A stretch of 22,957 nt of DNA from JBGTLA01 sp041744375 (GTDB lineage Bacteria > Actinomycetota > Acidimicrobiia > Spongiisociales > ZC4RG35), in contig JBGTLA010000183.1 in the NCBI GenBank assembly GCA_041744375.1, positions 1 to 22,957 of the forward strand, read 5' to 3'. Below, piece after piece: positions 14,763-21,682 of the stretch; the stretch's first letter is position 1, and the number at the start of each line of letters is the position of its first letter. A program made the position numbers and the translations under genes. The notes beneath the pieces are model-generated. The model saw only the letters and a program-made list of their open reading frames with translations. It was not told the origin of the DNA and did no database searches.

Positions 14763-15698
14763 ATGGCACCCGAGCAACCGTCCGTGTGCGTGTTCGCTCC
14801 GGCCTTGTTTGCCACCGTCACGGTCGAGACAGGCGACGACGGGTTCGACGGCATCCACTTCCATATGGGTGGCCAGGGTTTTTGGGTGGCGCGGATGATC
14901 CGAGCGTTGGGGGAGCGACCAGTGTTGTGTGCTCCGGTCGGCGGTGAATCGGGTGATGTGCTCAAGGGACTCGTCGCCACCACGGGCCTCGACTTTGCCG
15001 CCGTGCCAGTGGCGGGGGAGTCTCCTGCCTACGTTCACGACCGTCGCAACGGCGAGCGCCAGGTGGTGGCAATCTCACGCTCGCCGGAGCTGACCCGCCA
15101 CGAGATGGACGATCTCTTCGGCAAGACATTGCGACACGCCCTGAGCGCGGGGATCTGTGTCCTCACCGGCCGGCCCGAAGGAGACAGCCTCACGTCCGGC
15201 TTCTACCGCAGGCTCGGAGCGGATCTAGCCGCCGCCGGGGTGCATACCGTGGGTGACCTCCATGGCGAGGAATTGAGTTCGTTCCTACAAGGGGGACCGC
15301 TCGATATCCTCAAAGTGAGCGACGAGGATCTCGGCGAGGATGGCGCCGAAATCTCCGACGAGGGTGCCGTGTGGAACGCGATCGATGGGCTCGTCACTAC
15401 CGGTGCCCGGGCCGTGGTGGTGTCGCAGGCAGACCGCGGGGCTCTGGCCTCCTTCGAAGGGGTTCGCTTTCGTGCGACGACACCAGAGTTCGAGGTGGTC
15501 GACCACACCGGGGCGGGAGACTCGATGACCGCCGCTTTGGCCGTAGCGGTGGTCCGTGGGTTCGAGCCGGTCGACGCCTTGCGATTGGCCTGCGCCGCCG
15601 GGGCCGCCAACGTGACCCGTCATGGCCGGGGCAGCTCGCAAGCCGACCTCGTTGAGGGTCTCACCAGCCTCGTCACCGTGGAGGAGGTGTTGTCGTGA
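14763..15698 (+). CDS. PfkB-family sugar/nucleoside kinase
   Basis: A 311-residue cytosolic kinase of the ribokinase/PfkB fold. The N-terminal GG motif is at 36-37 (HMGGQGFWVARM), but the Asn usual in GGxxxNVA is replaced here. The C-terminal signature is DHTGAGDSMTAAL (247-259), where D253 is the catalytic base and GAG forms the anion hole. It should transfer phosphate from ATP to a hydroxyl of a sugar or sugar phosphate. The substrate is unclear; the opening VCVFAPALFATVTVE is like 1-phosphofructokinase/tagatose-kinase relatives. The start is uncertain: I use the ATG at 14763 at the conserved N-terminus, while ATG 14751 or TTG 14730 would extend it. A GTGA overlap at 15695-15698 couples it to the SurE-like gene. 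Confidence 0.85.
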   Translation: MAPEQPSVCVFAPALFATVTVETGDDGFDGIHFHMGGQGFWVARMIRALGERPVLCAPVGGESGDVLKGLVATTGLDFAAVPVAGESPAYVHDRRNGERQVVAISRSPELTRHEMDDLFGKTLRHALSAGICVLTGRPEGDSLTSGFYRRLGADLAAAGVHTVGDLHGEELSSFLQGGPLDILKVSDEDLGEDGAEISDEGAVWNAIDGLVTTGARAVVVSQADRGALASFEGVRFRATTPEFEVVDHTGAGDSMTAALAVAVVRGFEPVDALRLACAAGAANVTRHGRGSSQADLVEGLTSLVTVEEVLS

Positions 15699-16522
15699 CT
15701 CCCTCGGTCCACCAACGGGTGGAAGTCGACCCGCGCCCTACCTCCCGGGCGGGGGTGTGCCGGCTCCTCGTCACCAACGACGACGGAGTAGAGGCGCCCG
15801 GCCTGAATGCTCTGGTGGCGGCTCTCCGGTCCCACCATGATGTGACAGTTGTCGCCCCGGCGGGCGAGCGCAGCGGGAGCGGGACGGGTATCGGCTACTT
15901 CGATCCGACGAAGGGCGTGGAGGTCACTCCCGTCGAGATGGATGGCGTCGTGGCCTACGCCCTGGCCGGTCCGCCCGGGCTGGCCGTCATGTCGGCGGCT
16001 CTCGGCGCCTTCGGCGATCCTCCCGACATCGTGGTCTCAGGGATCAATGCCGGGATCAACACCGGCCACTCCGTGGTCCATTCGGGCACCGTTGGGGCGG
16101 TCCTCACCGCCCGCACGTTCGGAATCGATGGTTTGGCGATCAGCCTGGCCGAATCCGATCCGTGGCGATGGGACACGGCGGCGGCGGTGGCCCTGGCCTG
16201 TCTGGAGTGGCTGATCGACCAGCCCACGGCGCGTCTCACCCTCAATCTCAACGTTCCGGCGGTGGATACACCGGAGGTGAGGGGTATCCGCTGGGCCGAC
16301 CTCGACGAGTTCGGGCACTTTCGGCTTGCCATCGCCGACGTTCCCGGTCGCTCGGTCCAGTTCGAGGTAGGACCTCCCGAAGACGGATTGGACCCGGGAT
16401 CGGACTCGGCGCTGGTTCGACAGGGGTTCGCCACACTCACACCCTTGACCACTGTGGAGCCGGCTCCGTTCCCGACCTCGCTGCCGGCGATGAAGCCATC
16501 ACCGAGAACCACGGGTCGGTAG
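15695..16522 (+). CDS. surE: SurE-like 5'-nucleotidase
   Basis: A 275-residue SurE-family phosphatase, which removes phosphate from nucleoside monophosphates using a divalent metal. The signature LLVTNDDGVEAPG has the metal aspartates D29 and D30, followed by VVAPAGERSGSG and the second metal/phosphate region VSGINAGINTGHSVVHSGTVGA. The family body is about 250 residues; here an extra ~22 residues precede the first strand. The GTG at 15695 overlaps the stop of the sugar kinase gene, whereas a GTG at 15755 would match the usual family start. Coupling to a PfkB kinase suggests opposite or sequential steps on a phosphorylated sugar or nucleoside. This is inference. A physiological role in nucleotide turnover or stationary phase is known for the family. 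Confidence 0.88.
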   Translation: MTPSVHQRVEVDPRPTSRAGVCRLLVTNDDGVEAPGLNALVAALRSHHDVTVVAPAGERSGSGTGIGYFDPTKGVEVTPVEMDGVVAYALAGPPGLAVMSAALGAFGDPPDIVVSGINAGINTGHSVVHSGTVGAVLTARTFGIDGLAISLAESDPWRWDTAAAVALACLEWLIDQPTARLTLNLNVPAVDTPEVRGIRWADLDEFGHFRLAIADVPGRSVQFEVGPPEDGLDPGSDSALVRQGFATLTPLTTVEPAPFPTSLPAMKPSPRTTGR

Positions 16523-16541
16523 CACGCATCAAAGTGGCAGT

Positions 16542-16557
16542 GTGAACCTTGGTTCAC
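16542..16557. promoter_or_regulatory. Perfect palindrome upstream of ECF42 promoter (possible operator)
   Basis: GTGAACC-TT-GGTTCAC, 7-bp arms with a 2-base centre, lying 16 bases before the proposed -35 element of the DGPF/sigma operon. The size and symmetry suit a dimeric regulator such as a TetR-like protein. It could also be a short terminator-type hairpin after surE, but no T-run follows. Confidence 0.45.
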
Positions 16558-16573
16558 GAAATCTTCAGGAAAG

Positions 16574-16601
16574 TGTCGAAATTCGGCCCCTCGTGTTCGT
16601 C
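16574..16601 (+). promoter_or_regulatory. Candidate ECF42-dependent promoter
   Basis: TGTCGA at 16574-16579, then an 18-base gap, then CGTC at 16598-16601. This fits the pattern I recall for ECF42 target promoters (-35 TGTCGA, -10 CGA/TC), which lie upstream of DGPF genes. The DGPF start is 42 bases further on, so the sigma factor probably drives its own operon. Confidence 0.6.
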
Positions 16602-16642
16602 GTCTGTACGAAGGTATCCATCAACGAGGAAGGAGTTCGCGG

Positions 16643-17014
16643 ATGCCCAGGTATGCAGCACTCATCTACGGTCCGGCGGAGCAGGAGGGGCAGGGCACGC
16701 CCGAAGACTGGGCCGACGTCATGTCCGACTACACCGAGTTCCAAGAAAGGGCAGTCGCGGCCGGAGTGGTAGGCGGTGGCGAGGCGCTCCAGGACACCGT
16801 CACCGCCACCACGGTTCACGTGGAGGGAGGTAAGGGCGGAACCGTCGTGCATACCGACGGCCCTTTCGCGGAGACCAAAGAGGTCTTGGGAGGTTTCTAC
16901 TTGCTGGACTGCGCCGACCTCGACGAGGCTTTGCTTTGGGCAGCCCAGATCCCGGGAGCCTGGCACGGAAAGGTCGAGGTCAGGCCTGTCATCGAGTTCC
17001 CCCAGGCGGAATGA
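16643..17014 (+). CDS. DGPF (YCII-related) domain protein
   Basis: A 123-residue protein of the YCII/DGPF superfamily. It starts MPRYAALIYG and carries the name-giving motif TDGPFAETKEVLGGFYLL (DGPF at 72-75), then the helix DEALLWAAQIPGAWHGKVEVRP. AGGAAGGAG about 7 bases before the ATG is a strong ribosome binding site. The YCII fold is a ferredoxin-like alpha/beta barrel with unknown or weak enzymatic roles. DGPF proteins are the standard partners and main targets of ECF42 sigma factors, whose gene follows with an ATGA overlap at 17011-17014. What the protein does in that circuit is not settled. It is full length for the family. Confidence 0.92.
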   Translation: MPRYAALIYGPAEQEGQGTPEDWADVMSDYTEFQERAVAAGVVGGGEALQDTVTATTVHVEGGKGGTVVHTDGPFAETKEVLGGFYLLDCADLDEALLWAAQIPGAWHGKVEVRPVIEFPQAE

Positions 17015-18264
17015 GCCCTTCGATTGAGGAAACGGTGCGGGTGGAGGGTGGCCAGGTCCTGGCCACCCTCATTCGGCTCACCGGCGACATCGACCTGGCC
17101 GAAGACGCCCTGCAGGACGCAGCTGTCGCGGCTCTCGAGACGTGGAAGGATCTGGTGCCTGACAACCCGGGGGCGTGGCTCACCGCGGTGGCTCGCAATA
17201 AGGCTCTCGACCGGATCCGTCGCGAGGCCCGCCGTGACGGCAAAGAGGCCGAAGCGCATCTCCTCGGGAACCCGGGTACCGCCGGGGCCTCTCCCCGAGA
17301 GAGCGACGACCTGCTGCGGCTCATGTTCACCTGCTGTCACCCGGCCCTGTCCGCTGAGTCGCAGGTGGCTCTCACGCTGCGCACCATCTCCGGCCTCGAC
17401 ACCGCAGAGATAGCACAGGCCTTCATAGCGAATGAGGCATCCATGGCTCAGCGCCTCAGCCGGGCGAGACGCAAGATCTCTTTGGCCCGGATCCCGTATC
17501 GGATTCCCCCCGACCACGAACTTCCCGATCGCCTTCCGGCCGTACTGACGACCGTGTACGTGATCTTCACGACCGGGCATCATTCACCGGCAGGGAACTT
17601 TGACGGGCGGATCGATCTGGCGGACGAGGCCATCCGCATCGGGAAAATGCTTGCCTTCCTCATGCCCGATGAGCCCGAGGTGACCGGGTTGTTGGCCCTG
17701 ATGCTGGCCACCCACGCCCGGCGGGCGGCCAGGCTGGGAGCCGACGGAGAGATGGTTCTGCTCGGCGACCAGGATCGGTCTCGGTGGGACCGGACTGCGA
17801 TCGAGGAAGCGTCGGACATGGTGCAAAGGGTGTTGCGGCTGCGTCGCCCCGGGCCCTATCAGATCCAGGCAGCTATTTCCTGTCTCCATGGTCAGGCCCC
17901 GTCGGACTCGGGTACCGACTGGAAGCAGATCGTTGATCTCTATCGCCTCCTGGAGGCGATGACTCCGACCCCGGTGGTTCGGGTGAATCGGTCGGTGGCA
18001 GAAGCAAAGGTGTTCGGTCCTGGCGCCGGCCTCGAGCTGCTCGAAGACGTGGCCGGCCTCGAGCGGTGGCACTTGTATTGGTCGACGCGGGCAGAGTTTC
18101 TGCGACAGCTCGGGCGGCTTGAGGAGGCTCGGGAGGCCTACCGGGCCGCCCTCGGGTGCGAGATGAACGACTCCGATCGGCGTTTCCTCACTCGTCGCCA
18201 AGCCGAGCTGACGTTTCCTGTGAGCCGGCACAGGTCATCGACCGGTGCCGGCTCGCTCGCGTGA
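17011..18264 (+). CDS. ECF42-type RNA polymerase sigma factor with C-terminal extension
   Basis: A 417-residue sigma factor. Sigma-2 covers about residues 5-75 (DIDLAEDALQDAAVAALETW, then NPGAWLTAVARNKALDRIRRE). Sigma-4 covers about 110-165, with DTAEIAQAFIANEASMAQRLSRAR as the recognition helix region. The linker has the family hallmark DDLLRLMFTCCHPALS (C108-C109). The ~250-residue C-terminal extension (LTTVYVIFTTGHHSP, LLALMLATHARRAAR, VVRVNRSVAEAK, then TPR-like helices) is typical of ECF42 and replaces a separate anti-sigma factor in control. The ATG at 17011 overlaps the DGPF stop; the same frame is open earlier only as a shadow. There is no anti-sigma gene nearby, as expected for this group. 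It probably autoregulates from the promoter at 16574. Confidence 0.93.
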   Translation: MSPSIEETVRVEGGQVLATLIRLTGDIDLAEDALQDAAVAALETWKDLVPDNPGAWLTAVARNKALDRIRREARRDGKEAEAHLLGNPGTAGASPRESDDLLRLMFTCCHPALSAESQVALTLRTISGLDTAEIAQAFIANEASMAQRLSRARRKISLARIPYRIPPDHELPDRLPAVLTTVYVIFTTGHHSPAGNFDGRIDLADEAIRIGKMLAFLMPDEPEVTGLLALMLATHARRAARLGADGEMVLLGDQDRSRWDRTAIEEASDMVQRVLRLRRPGPYQIQAAISCLHGQAPSDSGTDWKQIVDLYRLLEAMTPTPVVRVNRSVAEAKVFGPGAGLELLEDVAGLERWHLYWSTRAEFLRQLGRLEEAREAYRAALGCEMNDSDRRFLTRRQAELTFPVSRHRSSTGAGSLA

Positions 18265-18271
18265 GTTCGGG

Positions 18272-18850
18272 TTATCTGCCTCTCATCCTCAGGTTGCTCC
18301 GCTCCACTACCACGCGGAAGTCACCGGTCCGATCGATGTGGGCCAGAAACGTCCACGAGTAGTGCCAGTGAGACCCGTCCGCGCCCCTCAGGTTTCCTTG
18401 ACCGTGCTCCCCGAAGGCGTTGACGCGAGTGCCGCTCACGAACAGGTCGTTGTCGTGTCCCTGCACTCGGGCGGTGCCTTTCGCCAGCGGGCCCGACTGG
18501 TCGTCCGTGTCCGCACATGGACCGGACAGGTCGGCATCGTCGTCGAGGTGCCAGATCTCGATGCTTCTCAGAGCCTGAAACGAGCCCACGACCGCTCCCT
18601 TTCCGGTCTCCTTGAGGCGGACGGTCACCAATTCCTCATACGGGGGCGGCCCTTGGAAACCGCCCTCCTCCCATTGGCAGATGGCCTCCCGAGTCGTGTT
18701 CCAGAACACCGCGATTCCGTAGGTCAGGTCCGGGAAGACCAGGACGATGGGCTCCTCGATTCGCTCGGGAGGATCGGCTGACACCGGGACGGCCACGGCG
18801 AGCAAGAGCGCTACGGCCACGAGAGCGATCCACCTGTGTGTTGCTTTCAT
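18272..18850 (-). CDS. Small secreted protein, unknown function
   Basis: A 192-residue protein with a clear Sec signal peptide: MKATHR, a hydrophobic core IALVAVALLLAVAVPV and a likely cut after VSA (residue 25). The mature part is acidic and rich in Trp/Tyr. It has only two cysteines, in AICQWEEGG and SGPCADTDD, which could form a disulfide. It has no lipobox, transmembrane tail or enzymatic motif that I recognise. I chose the ATG at 18850 because GGAGG lies 5 bases upstream (18856-18860); an ATG at 18862 would add four residues and use up that site. Similar short exported beta-rich proteins occur as hypotheticals in Actinobacteria, but that is only a general impression. It converges on the sigma factor gene with 7 bp between stops. 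Confidence 0.75.
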   Translation of the reverse strand: MKATHRWIALVAVALLLAVAVPVSADPPERIEEPIVLVFPDLTYGIAVFWNTTREAICQWEEGGFQGPPPYEELVTVRLKETGKGAVVGSFQALRSIEIWHLDDDADLSGPCADTDDQSGPLAKGTARVQGHDNDLFVSGTRVNAFGEHGQGNLRGADGSHWHYSWTFLAHIDRTGDFRVVVERSNLRMRGR

Positions 18851-19028
18851 CACTGCCTCCATGTAGTTGATTGAGTCGAAGGGCGATCATTTCTACGGCG
18901 CATCACCTCCTCTTCGTTTCGTAGGTCGTCCAACTTCGGGCAGGTTTATTCGAAGCCATGCGCTCGCGAGCGCGCCACGTACGAAACCCACCAGCTCGGC
19001 GATATCCAGGGTGCAGAGGTAGAGGCGC

Positions 19029-19082
19029 AAGCGACACACCCTCAACCCAGACCTCCATCGGGCCCAGAACCCGGACGTCCAT
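19029..19082 (-). pseudogene. Possible remnant of a SARP/BTAD regulator N-terminus
   Basis: On the minus strand an ATG at 19082 begins MDVRVLGPMEVWVEGVSL, which closely resembles the opening of SARP-type (BTAD, AfsR-like) regulators. After these 18 codons the frame, open to 18903, gives a basic sequence with no sign of the winged-helix domain that should follow. The other frames do not continue it either. It may be the broken start of a lost regulator or a chance match; 18 residues is too short to be sure. Confidence 0.3.
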
Positions 19083-19126
19083 GGACCGACCATACGCCTG
19101 TCCGCTTCCGGACGCGGTGGCCGCCT

Positions 19127-19285
19127 TCAAGGTAGCCGGATGAGCCATGGGAAATGGGCGGCGGCCCGAATCGAGATCAACGTGAGAACGACGAGGTCGG
19201 TGACCGCATCGCCCACATCGACCAACTCGATCACCACATGTTCGGGAAGATCCCTCCCTCCCATCGCCAGGGAGGGGATGGCCAT
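19127..19285 (-). CDS. Possible small membrane protein (or remnant)
   Basis: A minus-strand frame with high G/C third positions reads LLLRALMAIPSLAMGG, then EHVVIELVDVGDAVTDLVVL and ends IRAAAHFPWLIRLP. From the ATG at 19285, preceded by GAGGG at good spacing, it gives 52 residues with one hydrophobic helix. The frame is open up to a TTG at 19375, inside the long hairpin. Composition and codon use look coding, but I recognise no family and there is no operon context. It could be a decayed fragment. Confidence 0.3.
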   Translation of the reverse strand: MAIPSLAMGGRDLPEHVVIELVDVGDAVTDLVVLTLISIRAAAHFPWLIRLP

Positions 19286-19366
19286 GAGCGCCCTCAAGAG
19301 GAGCCCCACCAGGAGAGGCCTGGTCTTGCGTTTGGCCAGCCTGTTGCGCGCTCCAGATAGGCTCCA

Positions 19367-19403
19367 GAGCGACAAGGAGACTCAAAGAGTCTCCTTGTCG
19401 CTC
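19367..19403. repeat. Perfect 17-bp inverted repeat hairpin
   Basis: The arms GAGCGACAAGGAGACTC (19367-19383) and its exact reverse complement (19387-19403) are separated by AAA. No T-run follows on either strand, so it is not a typical intrinsic terminator. It lies 79 bases upstream of the P450 start and would form a very stable stem in the P450 leader. The left arm contains AAGGAG. Confidence 0.85.
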
Positions 19404-19482
19404 ACGGATCAGCGAGCGAGAGGAGCGGCGCCGCTGTCCCCGACAGGGCCCGCCCGAGGTCGGGACGCTACCTTGGCGGGGA

Positions 19483-20712
19483 ATGCACCTGGCCGACCTG
19501 ACGAGTCACGACACATTTCTCGAGGGCCTTCCCCACCAGACGTTCGCCTGGTTGCGTGAGCACGATCCAGTCCACTGGGTCGATGAGCAGGATGGAGCGG
19601 GGTTCTGGGCGGTGACGCGCCATGCCGACGTGCGGGCGGTGGGGCGTGACTACGCCACCTTCAGCTCGGCAGCGGGCATTCGCCTGGAGGAGATGGCACC
19701 CGATGAGCTGGAGGGGCGCCGCACCCTGATGGAGCACGATCCCCCCGACCACACGCGGCTTCGGCGGCTCGTCCAAGAGGCCTTCAGCCGCCCCGTGGTG
19801 GCGCAGCATGAGGACGAATTGCGCCGTCTTGCCGTCGAGGTGATCGAGGAGGCACTCACGCGGCCCGAGTTCGACTTTGTCACCGACATCGCCCGGCCGC
19901 TCCCGATCGCCATGCTGTGCCGTCTCCTGGGGGTACCGGACTCCGACATCGACCATCTCGTGGCCCTGGCCGACGAGATGGTGTCCAACACCGATCCCGA
20001 GTTCACCCGTTTGGTGGTCGACATGTCAGACACGGGGGACTTTCGGCTGCTTCCGTTCCGGAGCCCGGCGGCGGTGGAGGTGTTCGACTACGCCCAGGAG
20101 CTGGCCGACTCCCGCCGCCGACGGCCGGGTGAGGATCTGATCACCACGCTGGTGTCGGCGACTCTTTCCGGGCGGCCGCTCACCGACCTGGAGTTCAAGA
20201 ACTTCTTCGCCTTGCTGCTGGTGGCGGGGAACGAGACCACCCGGCACTCGATCAGCCAGGGAATGCTGGCGTTCATCGACAATCCCGCTCAACGGCGCCG
20301 TTGGGTCGAGGACGTCTCGGTGCGCCGAACGGGAACCGAGGAGATCCTGCGCTGGGCCTCGGTCACGATCCACTTCCGGCGCACCGCTACCCGCGACACC
20401 GAATTGAGCGGGCGGGTTGTCGCCGCCGGAGACAAGGTGGTGATGTGGTACCCGTCGGCGAATCGCGACGAGCGGGAGTTCACCGAGCCCCTCCGGTTCG
20501 ATCTCGGCCGTGACCCCAACCGCCACGTCACGTTCGGCCACGGACCTCACATGTGCGTGGGTGCCTGGCTGGCGCGCCTCGAGATCCGGGTCTTGTTCGA
20601 GGAGCTGCTTCCGCGTCTGGCCGACATCGAGGTTTCCGGGCCGCTGGTTCGGCTGCGTTCCAATTTCCACCACGGGATCAACCATCTTCCGGTGCGTGTG
20701 CGCCTGAGGTGA
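19483..20712 (+). CDS. Cytochrome P450, CYP124/125/142-like
   Basis: A 409-residue soluble bacterial P450. The I-helix has LLVAGNETTRHS (A248-T253, the oxygen-activation site). The K-helix EILR gives E287 and R290, and the heme loop is FGHGPHMCVG with Cys358 as thiolate ligand. HDPPDHTRLRRLV (85-97) is the C-helix region that contacts the heme propionates. The AGNETTR and FGHGPHMC variants are typical of actinobacterial P450s of the CYP124/125/142 group, which hydroxylate the terminal carbon of sterols or methyl-branched lipids; that substrate is inference. It needs a ferredoxin and reductase, not seen nearby. The ATG at 19483 follows GGCGGGGA. Its last 35 bp overlap, tail to tail, the end of the oleD-like gene. 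Confidence 0.92.
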   Translation: MHLADLTSHDTFLEGLPHQTFAWLREHDPVHWVDEQDGAGFWAVTRHADVRAVGRDYATFSSAAGIRLEEMAPDELEGRRTLMEHDPPDHTRLRRLVQEAFSRPVVAQHEDELRRLAVEVIEEALTRPEFDFVTDIARPLPIAMLCRLLGVPDSDIDHLVALADEMVSNTDPEFTRLVVDMSDTGDFRLLPFRSPAAVEVFDYAQELADSRRRRPGEDLITTLVSATLSGRPLTDLEFKNFFALLLVAGNETTRHSISQGMLAFIDNPAQRRRWVEDVSVRRTGTEEILRWASVTIHFRRTATRDTELSGRVVAAGDKVVMWYPSANRDEREFTEPLRFDLGRDPNRHVTFGHGPHMCVGAWLARLEIRVLFEELLPRLADIEVSGPLVRLRSNFHHGINHLPVRVRLR

Positions 20713-21682
20713 GGCGGTGCTCGGCGAACCAGGCCGCCAGGCGACGGAACCCGGTTTCCAGGTCGACAGCAGGTTCCCATTCGAGTGCCTGGCGGGTTCG
20801 CCGCTGGTCGAACCAATGCGCCGTGGAGAGCTGCTCGGCCAGGACTCTGGTGATGGGGGGGACGTCGGAACGGTTCAGTCCCTCCCACATCCGCTCCACT
20901 ACCGACCCGACCGCTTTGGCAAGAGGAACCGGAACTGAGATGCGCGGCGCTTCCAGTCCGGCGGCGACGACGAATCGCTCCAGAAGCTCCCGCACCGGAC
21001 GCGGCTGGCCGTTCGACACGACCAGTGCCTCGCCCCCCAGCTCGGGGGCACGGTCAAGGGCGGCAACCAGGGCGTCGGCGGCGTTGTCGATGTAGGTCGT
21101 GTCGATGAGCGCCGTTCCCGAGCCCACCACCACCAGCCGGTGCCGTCGAGCCCGATCCACGATCCTTGCTATGAGCTGTCGATCGCCTGGTCCCCACACG
21201 AGATGAGGCCGGATCGCCACCACCGGGAACGCATCTGTGCTGGAACTGAGTGCCATCTCCTCTGATTGGGCCTTGGTGGTCGCGTAGGCACCCCGCGTCG
21301 CTCCCGGTTGTGCCGGACCGGCACTGGCACCGATGAGGGAGTGACCCGTGTGAGCCACCGAAGGCGAGGAGACGTGAACGAACCGGCTCGCTCCGGCCCG
21401 GCGGGCCGCTTCCAGCACGTTCGTGGTCCCCACGACGTTGGTCTGGTGGAACTCATCCCAGGGGCCGGTGACGGAGACCCGGGCCGCGAGATGGATCACC
21501 GCCTCGACGCCGGCGACGGCATCGGTCACGGCCCCGATGTCGCAGATGTCACCCAGTCGTTCCTCGACGCCCAACTGCGACGGGTTCCTCTGGAGCACCA
21601 CCACGTCGTCACCCCTACGCTGCAGCAATCGCACCGTGGCGGCGCCGAGAAGGCTGGTTCCACCGGTGAGGAGGATCCTCAT
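20678..21682 (-). CDS. oleD: OleD-like NAD(P)-dependent 2-alkyl-3-ketoacid reductase
   Basis: A 334-residue extended short-chain dehydrogenase of the 3-beta-HSD type. The N-terminal nucleotide-binding motif is TGGTSLLG (6-13), followed by AVIHLAARVSV and TNVVGTTNVLEAAR. The catalytic residues are a Ser in VHVSSPS (S105/S106) and YATTK (Y133, K137). HLVWGPGDRQLIARIVDRAR and YIDNAADA are typical of 3-beta-HSD/OleD proteins. In the Ole pathway OleD reduces the 2-alkyl-3-keto acid made by OleA to the beta-hydroxy acid. The ATG at 21682 overlaps the stop of the oleC-like gene (positions 21679-21682), which supports this role over a steroid dehydrogenase. A steroid role remains possible given the adjacent P450. 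The longer open frame upstream is a shadow of oleC. Confidence 0.8.
   Translation of the reverse strand: MRILLTGGTSLLGAATVRLLQRRGDDVVVLQRNPSQLGVEERLGDICDIGAVTDAVAGVEAVIHLAARVSVTGPWDEFHQTNVVGTTNVLEAARRAGASRFVHVSSPSVAHTGHSLIGASAGPAQPGATRGAYATTKAQSEEMALSSSTDAFPVVAIRPHLVWGPGDRQLIARIVDRARRHRLVVVGSGTALIDTTYIDNAADALVAALDRAPELGGEALVVSNGQPRPVRELLERFVVAAGLEAPRISVPVPLAKAVGSVVERMWEGLNRSDVPPITRVLAEQLSTAHWFDQRRTRQALEWEPAVDLETGFRRLAAWFAEHRLTSGAHAPEDG

Larger units (their letters stand above)
18851..19482. other. 632-bp region without a confident gene, rich in inverted repeats
   Basis: This stretch separates the secreted-protein gene from the P450 gene, which diverge from it. It holds a 14-bp perfect palindrome (GCGCTCGCGAGCGC, 18960-18973), a CCCTCCCT/AGGGAGGG stem with a 9-base loop (19252-19259 and 19269-19276) and the long hairpin at 19367-19403. 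On the minus strand it holds a possible small membrane ORF and a short SARP-like start. A 17-codon minus-strand leader ORF (18903 down to 18850) ends in TGATG at the start of the secreted-protein gene. The mix of fragments looks like a decayed or regulatory region. Confidence 0.5.

Noticed and set aside
16936..17010. N-terminal extension of the sigma factor frame
   Set aside because: It lies inside the DGPF gene in another frame; the overlapping ATG at 17011 fits the family start.
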